From: Isoetes taiwanensis | Taxonomy: Eukaryota; Streptophyta; Lycopodiopsida; Isoetales; Isoetaceae | Assembly (NCBI GenBank): GCA_021234155.1 | Contig: JAJEKV010000024.1 | Coordinates: forward strand, 18,643,858-18,707,857 | DNA: 64,000 bases | Direction of reading: 5' to 3' | Shown: piece after piece, positions 12,477-23,925 of the stretch | Layout: each line of letters opens with the position of its first letter | Position numbering within the stretch: the first letter of the stretch is position 1 | Translations under genes and position numbers: made by a program | Notes under the pieces: generated by a model | Seen by the model: only the letters and a program-made list of their open reading frames with translations | Told to the model about the DNA's origin: nothing | Database searches by the model: none

Positions 12477-12538
12477 TTCTATTAAAATATTCAATGAACT
12501 CATAACCATATAATTTGGCATCATGTCTATATTCTTCA
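12477..12538 (-). repeat. Copia 3' LTR, terminal piece
   Basis: These 62 bases match 18012-18073 almost exactly (shared core AAAATATTCAATGAACTCAT through TCTATATTCTTCA). On the minus strand the piece starts TGAAGAATATAG, directly after the polypurine tract GAAGGGGAAG (12539-12548). It is therefore the 5' edge of the element's 3' LTR. The remainder was displaced by the Helitron-like end on its left. Confidence 0.7.
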
Positions 12539-12619
12539 CTTCCCCTTCATTGAATATCCCTCGCGATCCTCAAGACTCAGAGAATCAGGTGGTCAATTGC
12601 CTTCTGAACCTTGAATTTA

Positions 12620-13275
12620 TCGACCTTTCAACATATTAAATTCAGGTTCTCCTCGAGAGCCTTTAGTAAGTATGTCCGCTATTTGTTCTTCTCGCTGGAA
12701 TATATCTTACCGCTATAAGCTTTCTCCTCAACCATTTCTCTAATAAAATGCCGCTTCATTTCAATGTGTTTTGACCTTTCATGAAGTAATCGGATTTTGA
12801 GTCACGTAATCCCATCGCACTATCGCATCAGCGGGTTGTTGGTTCATGACTTCTACTCCAATTTCTTCCAATCTTCTTTATCCAAATTATTTCTTTTGAT
12901 GCCGAGTTATGGTCGTGTGGTAATTACTTTTCCGCACTTTGATAATGCCATCGTTTTGTTTTTTACATTTCCAACTCACTGATTTCTACCAAACATCACT
13001 ATATAGCTCCTAAGTAGAATGCCTTTAATTTATATCCACCTCTAATTCAGATCTCAGAATGCATCAAGGTTGCATCCTTTATCTCTGAATGTTATTCCAT
13101 GGTTTACTCTTCCTTTCAAATATCTTAAAATACGTTTGGCAGCTGCCCAGTGTTGTCTCCCTGGGTTGTTATTGTATCTGCTTAGTAAATTAACTGCAAA
13201 GGCTATGTCTAGTCTTGTAGCTCCTGCCAAATGTAACAAACAACCTATTAATCTTCTGTAAGGAACTTTTTTCAT
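12620..13275 (-). pseudogene. Copia RNase H and connection domain
   Basis: The segment 13054-13275 reads YRRLIGCLLHLAG..RLDIAFAVNLLSRY and AAKRILRYLKG, the conserved stretch that follows copia RT. Further down, about 12640-12790 gives KHIEMKRHFIREMVEE and, after a frameshift, the equivalent of the ADILTK motif near the RNase H end. The frames differ between the two parts, so the domain is broken. Confidence 0.85.
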
Positions 13276-13288
13276 ATGTTCAATCTCT

Positions 13289-13986
13289 TCATTTGCTAAT
13301 TTTGTGACCTGGCACTAATGGAGTGCTTACCACATTACATTCTGTCATTTTAAATCTCTCAAGCACACCTAGCACATAATCTGCCTGACTTAAGTTTATA
13401 GTTTTCTCATCTCGATTTCTGGTTACTTTAATTTCCAAGAACTTTTTCAACTCCCCTAGATCAGTCACCTTAAATCTGGACTTAAGTAGTCCTTTGCAAG
13501 TTTCTAAGCAGTCCAAATTGTTAGAAAACATCACACAATCGTCTACATATAATGCAATGAGGCAAAACTGATCATGTTGTTTGTATACATACAAGTTTCC
13601 ATCTCCATTTAATTTCATAAATCCTTGATCAGTCAAATATTTATCCATGCATGTATACTCAAGCCCTCAGGACTGCTTTTAAGCCCATATAACGCTTCCC
13701 TCTTTAACTTCCAAATTTTGCCTTCTTTTCTTCAAATCCCATAAATGGTTATGTAAATCTCTTCTTCAAGTTCTGCATTAAAAAATGCAGTACTAACATC
13801 CATATGATGAACTTCTAAATTCATTGAATTTGCCAATGCTAGCATCATCCTTATGCTTGACAATTTCACTATTGGAGAATAAGTGTCATTATAGCCAACT
13901 CCTTTGCTGCAGGAACCTCTTGAGCTACAAGTCCTGGGCTTTGTATTTCCTTGCTCCATCAGAAGTTCTTTAACTGAGCAATCCAT
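13289..13986 (-). pseudogene. Copia reverse transcriptase
   Basis: The N-terminal part (13732-13986) contains YSPIVKLSSIRMMLALAN and LEVHHMDVSTAF, the first catalytic aspartate region. The C-terminal part (13289-13648) contains LIALYVDDCVMFS, the intact YVDD box, then FKVTDLGELKKFLEIKV and LSQADYVLGVLERF. The expected order is preserved and the open stretches are long for this window. A frame break lies between the two parts at about 13650-13730. Confidence 0.9.
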
Positions 13987-14433
13987 TTATTCCCCACAAT
14001 GTTTTTATTTTCCTCGGCCCAGTTTCACTATTTCAAATGTTTCAGTCATTTTAAATGCCGCCATTTCTTCATCCATTGCATCTTGCCACTGCTTAGAAGG
14101 TTTTACTAGTCATTGCCTCTTCATATATCTCTGCGGGTACACATCACCTTCCTATCAGTCATCAAGGTGGGATCATTTCTTCTTCTATTGCCTCCAATCT
14201 TTTACTTTTTTCCATCAACCTCTCCCATGCTCATGAATTTTGATTCCTTTGTCTCCAATCTTTGAGTCTTTCACCTCAGGACATCCTTTTTCGCTTAGCA
14301 AAGATTCATTCCTCCTTGTATTGTTCTCATGGGTGAGATTATCATTTTAATGTTATTTTATCCTCTAACTCTCATCATCATCAACAGAATCTTAGGAATT
14401 AAGGATTTGTCTCTATTTCATTTGTCTTATCCT

Positions 14434-14683
14434 TTAAGTGTGCATGCTGGTGGGTATCAAAGCAAAAGGCCCCGGAGATGTCGACAAAGATCTATATAGC
14501 ACCCCATATGGCAACTTGTTTAAGGTGTTACTAGTACTAGCACATGGTAATTAGGTAATCATTAGAAATATGTAACAACTCCAATTAATAACAAGTGGAA
14601 TACTATGATAGAATAGTACATCCAGTGGTGTTGATCTAAGGCCGGGGCCGCTTTTTGATACCCACTCAGTATACTTTTGCCCC
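14434..14683. mobile_element. MITE, copy 1 (inserted in copia)
   Basis: About 250 bp, nearly identical in its core to the copy at 22785-23035. The right terminal repeat (GATACCCACTCAGTATACTTTTGCCC) is mostly preserved. The left terminal repeat is degenerate before TGCTGGTGGGTATCAA. It carries no coding capacity and interrupts the copia element between integrase and RT, so it arrived after the copia insertion. Confidence 0.85.
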
Positions 14684-14689
14684 TTTCTT

Positions 14690-15668
14690 TATATAAGCTT
14701 AGATCCTTCATATCCTTATATTAAATCGCTTCTTCCGAAAATACATCATTCCTACTTACCAAAGATTTTCCTCTTTGCTTGGGTCATAAAAGTCTATATG
14801 CTTTGTGACTCCTCGCCATATCCAACTAAGAATGCAACAAAGCCCCTCGGGCCATCCAAATTTTTACATTCTCAATTCTTCTGTGGATGTGAACATGTCG
14901 CATAAACCATAGGTTCTAAAACTTTCATATGTCGGTATTTTCTTAGTCTACAATAACTCTGGGATTTCTCCATTTATACTTACACTTGGCAACCTGTTTT
15001 GTATATAAATTGTTGTTTTAGTGCTTCTTCCCATAATACATTTGGCAATCCAGCATGTTTTAACATAGCTCTAATCAGATGGCATGTTCAATTCTTTTCT
15101 CTCCTCAAGTATCCCATTCTCACTGGGAGAATACCCGCATGTTAGTTGCCTCCCACTCTCTTTCTTCAGCAGTAAAATGTTCTGAATTTCTTTGATATAC
15201 ACTCACCTCCCCTGTCTGATCTTAGACACTTAACTTTATAACCTGTTTCTCATTCTACCTCAGTCAAATATTCTTTAAATGCTCTTAAAGCTTCATATTT
15301 TTTTGTCAAACAGTAGCATTTATCTTTTCTAGTATAATCATCTATAAAAGTAATGAAATACCTTTTTCCAGAGTAGCTCCTTACATTGAGAGGGCCACAT
15401 ATGTCTATATGTATCAGCTCCAAAGGTGTTTCAGCTCTTTTTGATCTCCTGCCAAAAGGAAGCCTAGTACTTTTTCCAATCATGCAGAGACAAAATTCTT
15501 TTGATCCTCATTTGCAACATTAATGTACCCAAGCTTGTTTAATACTTTCACATTATTCATGTTTGTATGCCCTAAACGTTCATGCCAAGTTTTTAAGTTA
15601 GGGACTGATACATCTATTATTAACTGTTGGGACATTTTCAAAAGTATCCAACTCAAAAAGATCTCCAA
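14690..15668 (-). pseudogene. Copia integrase with GAG-pre-integrase segment
   Basis: At 15480-15668 the frame reads TWHERLGHTNMNNVKVL, the GAG-pre-integrase zinc-binding region. At 15250-15483 it reads FGRRSKRAETPLELIHIDICGPL and RYFITFIDDYTR, which hold the first catalytic aspartates. Further down there are pieces matching the LRSDQG region, SPSENGILEER (around the catalytic glutamate) and a VSINGEIPE segment, in shifting frames to about 14760. The catalytic D, D and E can all be located, but the frame is repeatedly broken. Confidence 0.85.
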
Positions 15669-15779
15669 CTCTTTTTTCCAAAAAGTATATTTTATTATCC
15701 TTCACACCTCCGGGTGCATGGCCAAGATTGTCAAATAGGACTCTGGTAATTTGCTAGGATAGGTTCTCAGACGCATTTA

Positions 15780-16160
15780 AATTATTTTTTTCAGACGTGA
15801 TAAGTCCAAATGCATTTTTAGGTAAAAATACGCCTTTTCCCCTTGCCGTCGAAGAGTTTCTCGCCGTAGTGAAATCAAGGTTTTCGCCACGCCGTAGCAA
15901 AAAAAAAAGGGAAAAAAGAAAAATTTTTTCAATTTTTTTCACGCAGTTTAAACCTCCGCTTTACGCCGAACGCCGCTGCAAGCTTAAATCAAGATTTCGC
16001 CACGCAAAAATTTAACAAAAAAACCTCGAATTTTTTCACAGAAGGAACCGCTGCAGTTTAAACCTCTCTGTTTCGCTTACGCTAAAAATTCCCGGACCGA
16101 ATTGTTTTTGTCGTGATTTTTTACGATATAATTTCAAATTTGTGCCAGACTATTCTAATA
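15780..16160. mobile_element. AT-rich insert with GTTTAAAC motifs
   Basis: This stretch is unlike the copia sequence around it. It is very A/T-rich with interspersed GCCGTAG, TTCGCCACGC and CGCTTACGC motifs and two AGTTTAAACCTC elements (near 15946 and 16057). The combination of AGTTTAAAC with TGTTTCGCTTACGC recurs at 41640-41670, which suggests a dispersed family. Boundaries are approximate and no terminal repeats or target duplication were identified. It lies between the integrase and protease remnants. Confidence 0.45.
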
Positions 16161-16399
16161 ATAATACGTATTGAGTATAAACGATATAGTATTGAACCTA
16201 TTCCCTCAATCCAAGTCAACTAATTGACTTACAGAATTAGATTTTCTACCATAAGGTACACAAAGGACCTTTTCACTCTTAACTGGTTTCCTTGTAGACA
16301 AACAATTTTAGCGTGTCTTCGCTGCCTTTACTTTTAATTCTTTCATCTCCTAATCGTATATTCTTTGTCTTTTTGCTCCTTATCCCATCTTGTCAGCAA

Positions 16400-17496
16400 C
16401 TGAGATTCTATGATTGTTCTTTCAGCTCCCTAATCACAATAAAAGATGCTTTAGAATTTTGTGCCTTGCTCAAATAATTAGAAAGCATTTGTTACCTCTT
16501 TCTTCCTAATCTTCCTCTCTCACATTCTATAATGTGCCTACATTTGTGCTTACGCCCTTTAGCACCTCTCGGGCTTCTACCTTTATTGGTACCCAATTAT
16601 TAGGCTTACTCCCGCTTCTACTCTACCCTCGCCTAATCGCCCCTTGACTTGGGTGCATTTAGAGGCCACATGTCCTACCTCCACATGTATAACAAGTTCT
16701 AGCATTTTGAACACTTGGGCAATTAAATTTTAGATGTCCCATTTCCCCACAACCAGCATGGACCAACTGCCACTTTGTCATTGTTGTGGCTTTTCCCTTT
16801 TTTACAAACTAAACACCTCTCAGATTCTTTCATCATCATCATCATTTTCATTTCAACCACGCATTTTTGTTCTATTTCTCGCTCTGTAACTGCCACCTCC
16901 CCTAGTTCCTCGCAACCTATCGTGGCTAAGGTTCCATAGTTATTAGCAAACATTTTAGAAATAGCCAAAATTTGATGGCTTTACCGACATTGTTACCCCC
17001 AAATACCTAACCGCATAAAAGAGAGCTCAAACCGGTGGGGAACATTGTGGCTGATCTTATATCTTATCATCAAATCTCATTTTTCCATTTCCTTTCTAGA
17101 ACATCTATCCTGCGGAGGAGCTCTTTGTTTGATATGTTTTAATTAAATACCTCCATGCATCCCTAGGACTCCTCGTGATCCCTTAGCTTAAGACATTATG
17201 CTTGTTGCAACTTTGCACATAATTATGGCTATTTTAGCCCTGAATTCTATTTTCAAGTCATCACTTGTCCCATCACAGCTTGACACTTTAATTTTGATTT
17301 TGCAGTGAGGACTCTGACTTTGCTGTTGAATTTTCTCCTACTGCTGAACTACTTATTTCATCATCAACATTAATTATATACCATAATCCCTCAAATTGCA
17401 GGACCTCCTTAATTCTCTCTTTCCATATTTGAAAACCTCCAACTCCCTAAAACACTTCAACTAGGCTTAAAAGTGTAGCTCCAAACCGTGTGGACA
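16400..17496 (-). pseudogene. Copia gag with zinc knuckles, and protease remnant
   Basis: A minus-strand ATG at 17496 opens MSTRFGATLLSLVEVF, followed by a GFQIWKERIKEVLQFEGLW stretch typical of a copia gag N-terminus. Around 16690-16760 are two CCHC zinc knuckles: CGEMGHLKFNC, whose first cysteine is lost, then CYTCGG..HVASKC split by a frameshift. At about 16405-16455 lies a degenerate aspartic protease motif. Numerous stops show decay. The order gag then protease is as expected. Confidence 0.7.
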
Positions 17497-17501
17497 TCAC
17501 A

Positions 17502-17796
17502 AGCAATTATTCAAATAAAACCTAATATGAACAGTGAAATAATCATAAATGTAATTTCGAATCCTTTAACTGATCATTCCTGGATCAACTGGTGATATCC
17601 GCATAAGACGAATTTCTCCTTAAGTATGCTTAGGGATCACCGCTTTCTAGCAATCCCATAATCTTACCCTTTGGTTGAGCAGGTCGGCAGCTAAATCTCA
17701 ATGTTTGAATCCACCTGGCCGGGAACACTGTTCACCGAGCTAGGATTTAGGGTTCACTCTAAATAACTTCAATGTGATAATGTAAACCATTTCGTT
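17502..17796 (+). repeat. 280-bp dispersed repeat, copy 2
   Basis: Second copy of the block at 4077-4356, same orientation. It begins within a few bases of the copia gag start codon and ends at GATAATGTAAACCATT, where LINE 3' sequence follows. If it belongs to the copia element it is the leader or LTR region read backwards. If it belongs to the LINE family it is its 5' region joined to the 3' end by an internal deletion. Confidence 0.75.
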
Positions 17797-18009
17797 TGAT
17801 TTTCATTTTACTGGCTCTGTTGTTATTTGATATGGGGCATAGCCCCTGAGTCCTGCTTGGGCTTATGCTAGCTTGTTTTGTTCTCGGTATTGAGACTTGT
17901 TAGGGGGCACAGTCCCCGAGTTCTGTTAGGGCTCATGCCCTCTTTTTTTGTTCTGGTCCCATAACCCGATTGGGTTCTCGTGGACGTTAAAAACTCTTAT
18001 CTTATCTTA
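17797..18009 (+). mobile_element. LINE 3' end with CTTAT tail
   Basis: The last 60 bases (TTTTTTGTTCTGGTCC, then TCTCGTGGACGTTAAAAAC) match the 3' end of the LINE at 4360-7012. They are followed by repeated CTTAT units, the same kind of pentanucleotide tail. Upstream, two tandem copies of a unit of about 72 bp, with GGGGCATAGCCCC or GGGGCACAGTCCCC, lie at about 17833-17955. There is no coding part. Confidence 0.75.
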
Positions 18010-18011
18010 AC

Positions 18012-18073
18012 TTCATTAAAATATTCAATGAACTCATAACCATATAATTTGGCATCAATGTCTATATTCTTCA
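18012..18073 (-). repeat. Copia 5' LTR, terminal piece
   Basis: Matches 12477-12538 with very few differences and ends at the same TGAAGAATATAG edge (minus strand). Both outer boundaries of the copia element are thereby defined. The rest of this LTR toward gag is interrupted or replaced by LINE sequence. Confidence 0.65.
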
Positions 18074-21000
18074 TAAATGCAGTCCCATTTACAACCACAA
18101 CAATAAAATAAAATAAACAAATAAGCAAATTACGGTCTAAAAAGGCTAGTCTCGCCATTTAGCACAATTACAATCATCAAGATCTCTTATATTAGAACAT
18201 GAATGTAGACTTATATTAAAATATTATAGAATTTATTCTATCACTTTCTTTATGGTTGTGGTTTTTGGGTTGCCCAAAGGGCAAATCCTAGGCTGGGTGG
18301 TGAGGAATGCAGAATATGCAATGAATATCCTCAATGGAAGGCCGAGATTTGTGGAGGGTGGAATCTGGTTAGAATATACTGAATGGATGGCCAGAGATAG
18401 TAGCAAAATAAAAAGATATTGTTGTTGCATCTTGTTTCTAAATCGAGCTCATGTGAATATCTTGAGGAGTGCCAGTTTACATGAAATCAGCTCCCAGATT
18501 CTCGATCCAAACCTCTTCTTTTATATCGGTTTCCCAGTTTTTTCCCTGATTAGGAGTTGAGATCTGACCTCGGATCTCTGTCTCGGCTGGCACTTGCTAT
18601 CGGATTGCATCAAGGGCAAATTAGGGATGCAACTTTGGAATCTGCTTTGTTGGAGCGGTCTTGCAGGCAGGAGGTCGGATCGTTGCATGGCTAGCCTGGC
18701 ATACACAGGTTGCAGGCGACTAGAGAGTTGCCCTTCAAATCCAGGGGGTCGGCCCCTTCCAATCATCCATTTCCAATCCTTCATCTGTTGATTTTCCTTA
18801 TGGTTCAATTTACACTTAGATCTTTTTGTTGCCATAGGTTTATTTAGCATATTCTTTTTCAGTCTCTGAGTGGATCAGGGCTCGAGAGGGCAACCCACTA
18901 TAGGACAACACCTTATTCTTGTGGTTTGTAGACCCTCACTAATAGGAGACTCCATGGAATCTCCCAGATCTGATGTTAGTGTTTTTCCATGCTTTAAACT
19001 TCTTGCTCAGATCAATGGTGTAAAAAGACCACTGCGTGCAATATTTTATGCTCTCCTAGCCTCCAGATGCAGCATGGATCTCCCATGGAGCAAAGACTAG
19101 CATCGTTGTTGCACAAGCTTTTCGAGCGAGCTTTAAACAGAACTTGCCATTGACTTCATCTTTGGATTCTAAGCTTGTAGTATTTGATTCCCACCCAGAT
19201 TCTTTGCCCACCATAGACTTATCACTTTTAGATCCTTTTGAAGAGATCCCCCACTGGGAATAATCTATTGAAGCGGTTCTCAAATAGCCGAATGTGGCCA
19301 ATCTGCAAGTTCGGGCAAGATTTCCCCTTCTAAATTATTTTCCAAAGATGAAGCTCACATCCAGAGACCAGACCAGGACCACCATGGGCAACAATGAAGG
19401 TATCAAGCATCCCATTTACGTACGTGCTTGACTCCACAAGAATCGGCATGCAGGTCATGGTTTGGAGATCTGTCTTCAACCCAACAACACTTTCTAAATG
19501 TCGCCCAAAAAATGCTTTCAACCATTGAGGGAACAAGCACGAAAACAACACTCAAGAAATTAAGCTGCTCAAATTTGGTATCAAGCTCCTCAATACCCAT
19601 ATTTATACAACTTATCCTTATTGCTCTATCCTTATTGCTTTTTTTTTTATCATTGGATCGAAGCATTATTCGTGAATAATATGCTAAATCAAGGGGTCGG
19701 AATTTACATTATCAGACCCATCGATGCGCCATGCTAATCTCCATACACGCTATTATAATGTGATATACATACATCATATACTTGAATCTATACACATAAG
19801 AAATGGAATATATACTACTATGCGATTCACAAAACACGAGATAAGAACAAAGAAGCTATCTGGGCTAATGCATAAAAACTTTGAATTGAAGAAATAAGAA
19901 CAAATAACAACAATCCCCTGAAACCATAGCCATGGCTAGAAACCTAGCCATAGCTGGAGTACTCATAGCTATCCAAACTCTCGTGAAGCCAAGCTTTGTG
20001 CAGCCTCCCGCTTTACACCACCACCTCGCTTTATGTCAGCAAGCCGGGACTTCACTGATCTTCCATCATCTCATGTGCCCGTACCCAGCCCACCATGTCG
20101 GATCGCGGGCTACTCAACAAAAAGCAAACCCAATTCAAAGATAGCTAACTACCAATCTTCCTCGCTCCCCTCAAGCCCCCGAGGTTGGTTTCTTCAGTAA
20201 GCTTGTGACTAGAAGATAATTTGCTACCCAAAGGCTAGAAGTGCAAAAAGCCATGCAATAAGACCTAAGCTAGGCAGCAAAGAATAAATTTCAGGCTTTC
20301 AATCCAAGAGAGATTGAAGCCACTCCAAGCACACCGCAGCAAATGTACTTTCTCCCCCGCTTCTTCCCAGCCTTCTCCCGCCCTCGCTTCTCCCGTCATT
20401 TCACTGCTTCTCACAAAAGTTACAAGCTTTCACCGGGACGCTTTCAGTGCAGAAATTCGTCCCGCCATGTCTGGCCTGGCCTTTCTCCCGCCCCATTATT
20501 GAATGGACGGTACCGCCACTCTATTAACCGCCAATTTCTTCTACCAAAACCCTAACATTTTCGCCAAACCACTAACAAAATCATACTAAAATAAGACTCG
20601 ACTTCTTCCGCCAAACCACTGCCAAAATCATAGGAAAAGAAAATTTGGGAACCTTATTCAAGTAGAATACCATATCAAAATTTTACTCCCAGCCTTTACG
20701 TGAATACCCTCCCACAATACAAAGGTGATTGTGTAAATTCTAAAGAACGTAAACCACCGTTTGATGAAATTCTTGAAATATTCCCTATTTCTTTATTTCG
20801 GGGAACCATGGTTTCACTGCCCAAAGCGTGGGCGTACGCTTTGAAATCTTCACCTCGAGCTAATTCTTAATCTATTCGCTGCCTTCCATCCTCGCCCATG
20901 TCTCCGGCCTCGGGCCATATAGCCGGGTAAACGCCAAGTTCCATGTCAAGGGCTATAGCCATGGCGCCGCCAAGGCTCGATGCGTCTGAAAGTTAGCCGA

Positions 21001-21477
21001 CCATGGACTATGCAGTTCTTCCCATCTTGCTTCCTGCAAAAGCTCGGATAATGGAGATAAGCTTGAACGATTTTGAATATCCTTGTTCTTGAGCCCTTGT
21101 TTTTGTAGATCCATCAAGCTTTTGCCAATCCCCAAACTCTCAACTCATATGTTCGTGAACATCAGAACTTAGATCCCCTGTCCTTGCTCTCGCTTTGCCG
21201 CTTTTTGGTAGTAGTAGTAGGGGCATCGGATTCAGAGCAGGCTAACTCCATGTCATAACTTACAAGGGCAATGCTAGCCTTGTGTATAAACTTGTTTCTG
21301 AATTTAGCACACAAATCCCTGTAAACACACACAAATTAGCTCTTTGAGCAGAAGAATCGAGCTTTATTGCAGGCCAAGCACGGAATTTCACCAAATGGAG
21401 GCTTACATTTAGGAGCCTGCAACCAGGAGATTACAATCCATCAGAAATGGGGAGTTCACCCACACAGGGCCAGGAGA
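18074..21477. other. Anonymous region
   Basis: No recognisable genes. Overlapping short frames at 18233-18850 and 19056-19679 on both strands have no domain I can name. At 20546-20555 is AAAACCCTAA, a plant telo-box-like motif, followed by two copies of CGCCAAACCACT (about 20573 and 20609). The setting could be an old promoter or 5' leader, but no coding start follows convincingly. Confidence 0.35.
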
Positions 21478-22401
21478 AATTTGAATTACATGTGGAACAG
21501 TTCCATCAACCCGAAGATTAAAGCCTTCATGTGGCAACTATGACATAAAAGCTTGGCAACCAACAGTAAGAAATTATCAATGGCTAACTCTGATGTTTGT
21601 GACAAGTGTCTGAATGCTAAGGAGGATGAGAATCATCTGTTCAGGCAATGCAAGTGGTCGGAATGGATACTAGAGCTCACTTCTAATATTTTTTGGGTTT
21701 AGACCCGGTTGCTTTAAATGAAACTGACTTCTTTATGCCTTCAAAGTCTTGTGACTGGAGGATATATATTCTCTTTTGAAGAATTTGGAAAGGAAGAAAT
21801 GCCTTCATTTTCAACTGTGAAATCATTCCCCCTGAAGGGATAATTAAGCAGGTTCAATATGATATTAACTGGATTCATGAGACTAACAGTTAATTGGGTT
21901 TGCATTTTTAGATGTACTGTTCATGATGATGAGGAAACTCAAATGGAGGAGGGTCAATCTCAGGGCCAATACCGAATGGATGAAGCTTTTTGGAGCAGCC
22001 AACATTTTGGAGCATGATAATACATGTGCATGTGGTTGCTGCTGTGACCAGAATTATAATGTTCGAAGAGAGCTCCTGTAAGGCAGATTTAACATGGCTA
22101 TGGTAAAGCTCTGTATGTGCATCTACTGCAACATCCATATGGTGGCAAAGGGGAAGGCAAGGCAATGTAGGAACTTCAACCTCAAGTCATATCATTAGAT
22201 CCCCTTTCCTGGAAAAGGGAAAATGGATTAATTTTTTATATTCTGCTATCCTGCACCTTTTTCTAAGTTCAAGTTTGATTATAACCCTTGAAGAACATTT
22301 TATATATAGGGTTACACTTCCCTTGCAAAAAGTGGTTTTTGTAATATTTTCTAAACGTATAATATATATAAATATATAGACAGCCTTCCAAAAAAAAAAA
22401 A
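21478..22401 (+). pseudogene. L1-type LINE ORF2 C-terminus (zinc-binding RT domain)
   Basis: Translating from 21478 gives MWNSSINPKIKAFMWQL, a stop, HKSLATNSKKLS, then CDKCLNAKEDENHLFRQC and WSEWIL. This is the layout of the plant zf-RVT domain found after the reverse transcriptase in L1-type retrotransposons. After a frameshift comes RIWKGRNAFIFNCE..IKQVQYDINWIHE (to about 21890), the usual segment after that domain. The zinc ligands CxxC and HxxxxC are present, but stops interrupt the frame. An A14 run at about 22388-22401 could be the poly(A) tail of the same insert. The RT and endonuclease are absent. Confidence 0.7.
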
Positions 22402-22784
22402 AACCTTTTTACAGTCTGTTTCCAGACTCCCAACCTTAATATTTCTTTCAGAAATACCAAGTTTGCAATTAGCAGCCCTAGAAATTTTACAGGATTCGAT
22501 TTCTAGGCCAAGGATAAAGTTAAAACAATTTCATGTTGCAAAGACAAATAAATTGTAATTTCTATTTCAATAATCAAATATACATATCCAAGATTTGGTC
22601 ATAACTATAATGATATAAATTTCTGAAAATACTATCACAGTTTTACATACATTATTCTTCATAATTTTCAGAAATGTAGAATTCCAGATGGAACGAGCTT
22701 ACTTGATATCTTGAAATATACAACCATAGCTTAAAAAACATCAAAGCTTGGAGCAAGAAAACCTGGTTACCTGCAGTTAAACAG

Positions 22785-23035
22785 GGGCAAAAGTATGCTG
22801 GTGGGTATCAAAAGCAAACGTCCGGACACATGCTGACAGCACTCATATAGCACCCCATATGGCAGCTTGTTTAAGGTGTTACTGGTACTAGCACATGGTA
22901 ATTAGGTAATCAATAGAAATATGTAACAACTCCAATTAATAACAAGTGGAATACTATGATAGAATAGTACATCCAGGGTGCTGATCTAAGTGCTGGGGCC
23001 GCGTTTTTTTGATACCCACCAGCATACTTTTGCCC
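22785..23035. mobile_element. MITE, copy 2, with perfect terminal repeats
   Basis: A 251-bp element with perfect 29-bp terminal inverted repeats starting GGGCAAAAGTATGCTGG (22785-22813 and 23007-23035). It is flanked on both sides by ACAG (22781-22784 and 23036-23039), a likely target-site duplication. There is no coding capacity. The interior is nearly identical to the copy at 14434-14683. The class of parent transposon is uncertain: the termini do not match Stowaway or typical hAT ends as I know them. Confidence 0.88.
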
Positions 23036-23039
23036 ACAG

Positions 23040-23925
23040 CCAAATATTAGCCAGGGTAGGGTAATTAAGGCAGAACTGACAGGTAAGCTATAGGTTTTCT
23101 TGGGTTTATCCCCTTCACCAAGCCACAATGCCTGACGACATGTACATGTTAAATTTTAAGGATCTGGTCTGTTCATCCTGTCTACTTTCACTGGGTTTAA
23201 TTTGGGTCACTTCTATAATTAATACATAGATCCCCATAACTATATAAGATGAACTCCCTTACCATGGAGTCATCATGCTTTCAATCTTTATAGTTTCTAC
23301 CTTAAGTTGAAAGTAAACCAGCAAGCACTCTGCCCTTATACAGAATCGGTTATACCTCAAGTTTATGAATGGATATATCTGCAAACACTTGTAAATCTAC
23401 CTATTAATTGTTTTGTTATCCTATGTGGTGTGAAACTCATGGAGCATCCCCCTTCATGCATATGTTATTTAAGAAGTTTCACAAGTTTTATCATTCCTTT
23501 TAATCATACAACAAATCAGTAAACCAGCATTAGTTCTACTCATATTTTTTCCATTTTCCAGTATTTTGGATCACGAATTTTCATGCAAAGCAGCGCCCAC
23601 TAACTGGTATACAGCAAAGCTAACCATTAATCATGCAGATCTCATGAAGTGCCTTTTTATGCATAGGTTAATCCTGCAGCTCTCAGATATTCCCTAAGAT
23701 CCACATTCCTTCTTATGCATTTACCTAGTTTTATTCACATTAGTTCTCAAATCATTTATCAGATCCTATAATTAGAAAGGCATATATTTATCCTGGACAT
23801 TACTCATGCATCATGTATCTTAACATATCCTTCCAATGCAAGATCCATTTATCTAGTTTCAAAATTATCATACCAGCTTTCTTTCTTAAACACATTCATA
23901 AAATATGCAAATATGAAACAAGAAC
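23040..23925. other. Anonymous AT-rich region
   Basis: No genes or repeats recognised. It lies immediately downstream of exon A of the MGRKKGDLN family on the minus strand, and could therefore be intron or 3' flank of that gene. No further exon could be identified. Confidence 0.35.

Larger units (their letters stand above)
12477..18073 (-). mobile_element. Ty1/copia retrotransposon, nested and decayed
   Basis: Reading on the minus strand from 17496 downward the order is gag, protease, integrase, reverse transcriptase, RNase H, polypurine tract and LTR. Integrase before RT is the diagnostic copia order. LTR pieces at 12477-12538 and 18012-18073 bracket the element. The internal length is about 5 kb, near normal for the family, because deletions are offset by insertions: a MITE (14434-14683), an AT-rich element (about 15780-16160) and a LINE 3' end (17797-18009). 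All coding domains contain stops or frameshifts, so the element cannot move by itself. Confidence 0.85.

Noticed and set aside
22910-23128. Short minus-strand frame
   Set aside because: It lies largely inside the MITE and is a shadow of it.
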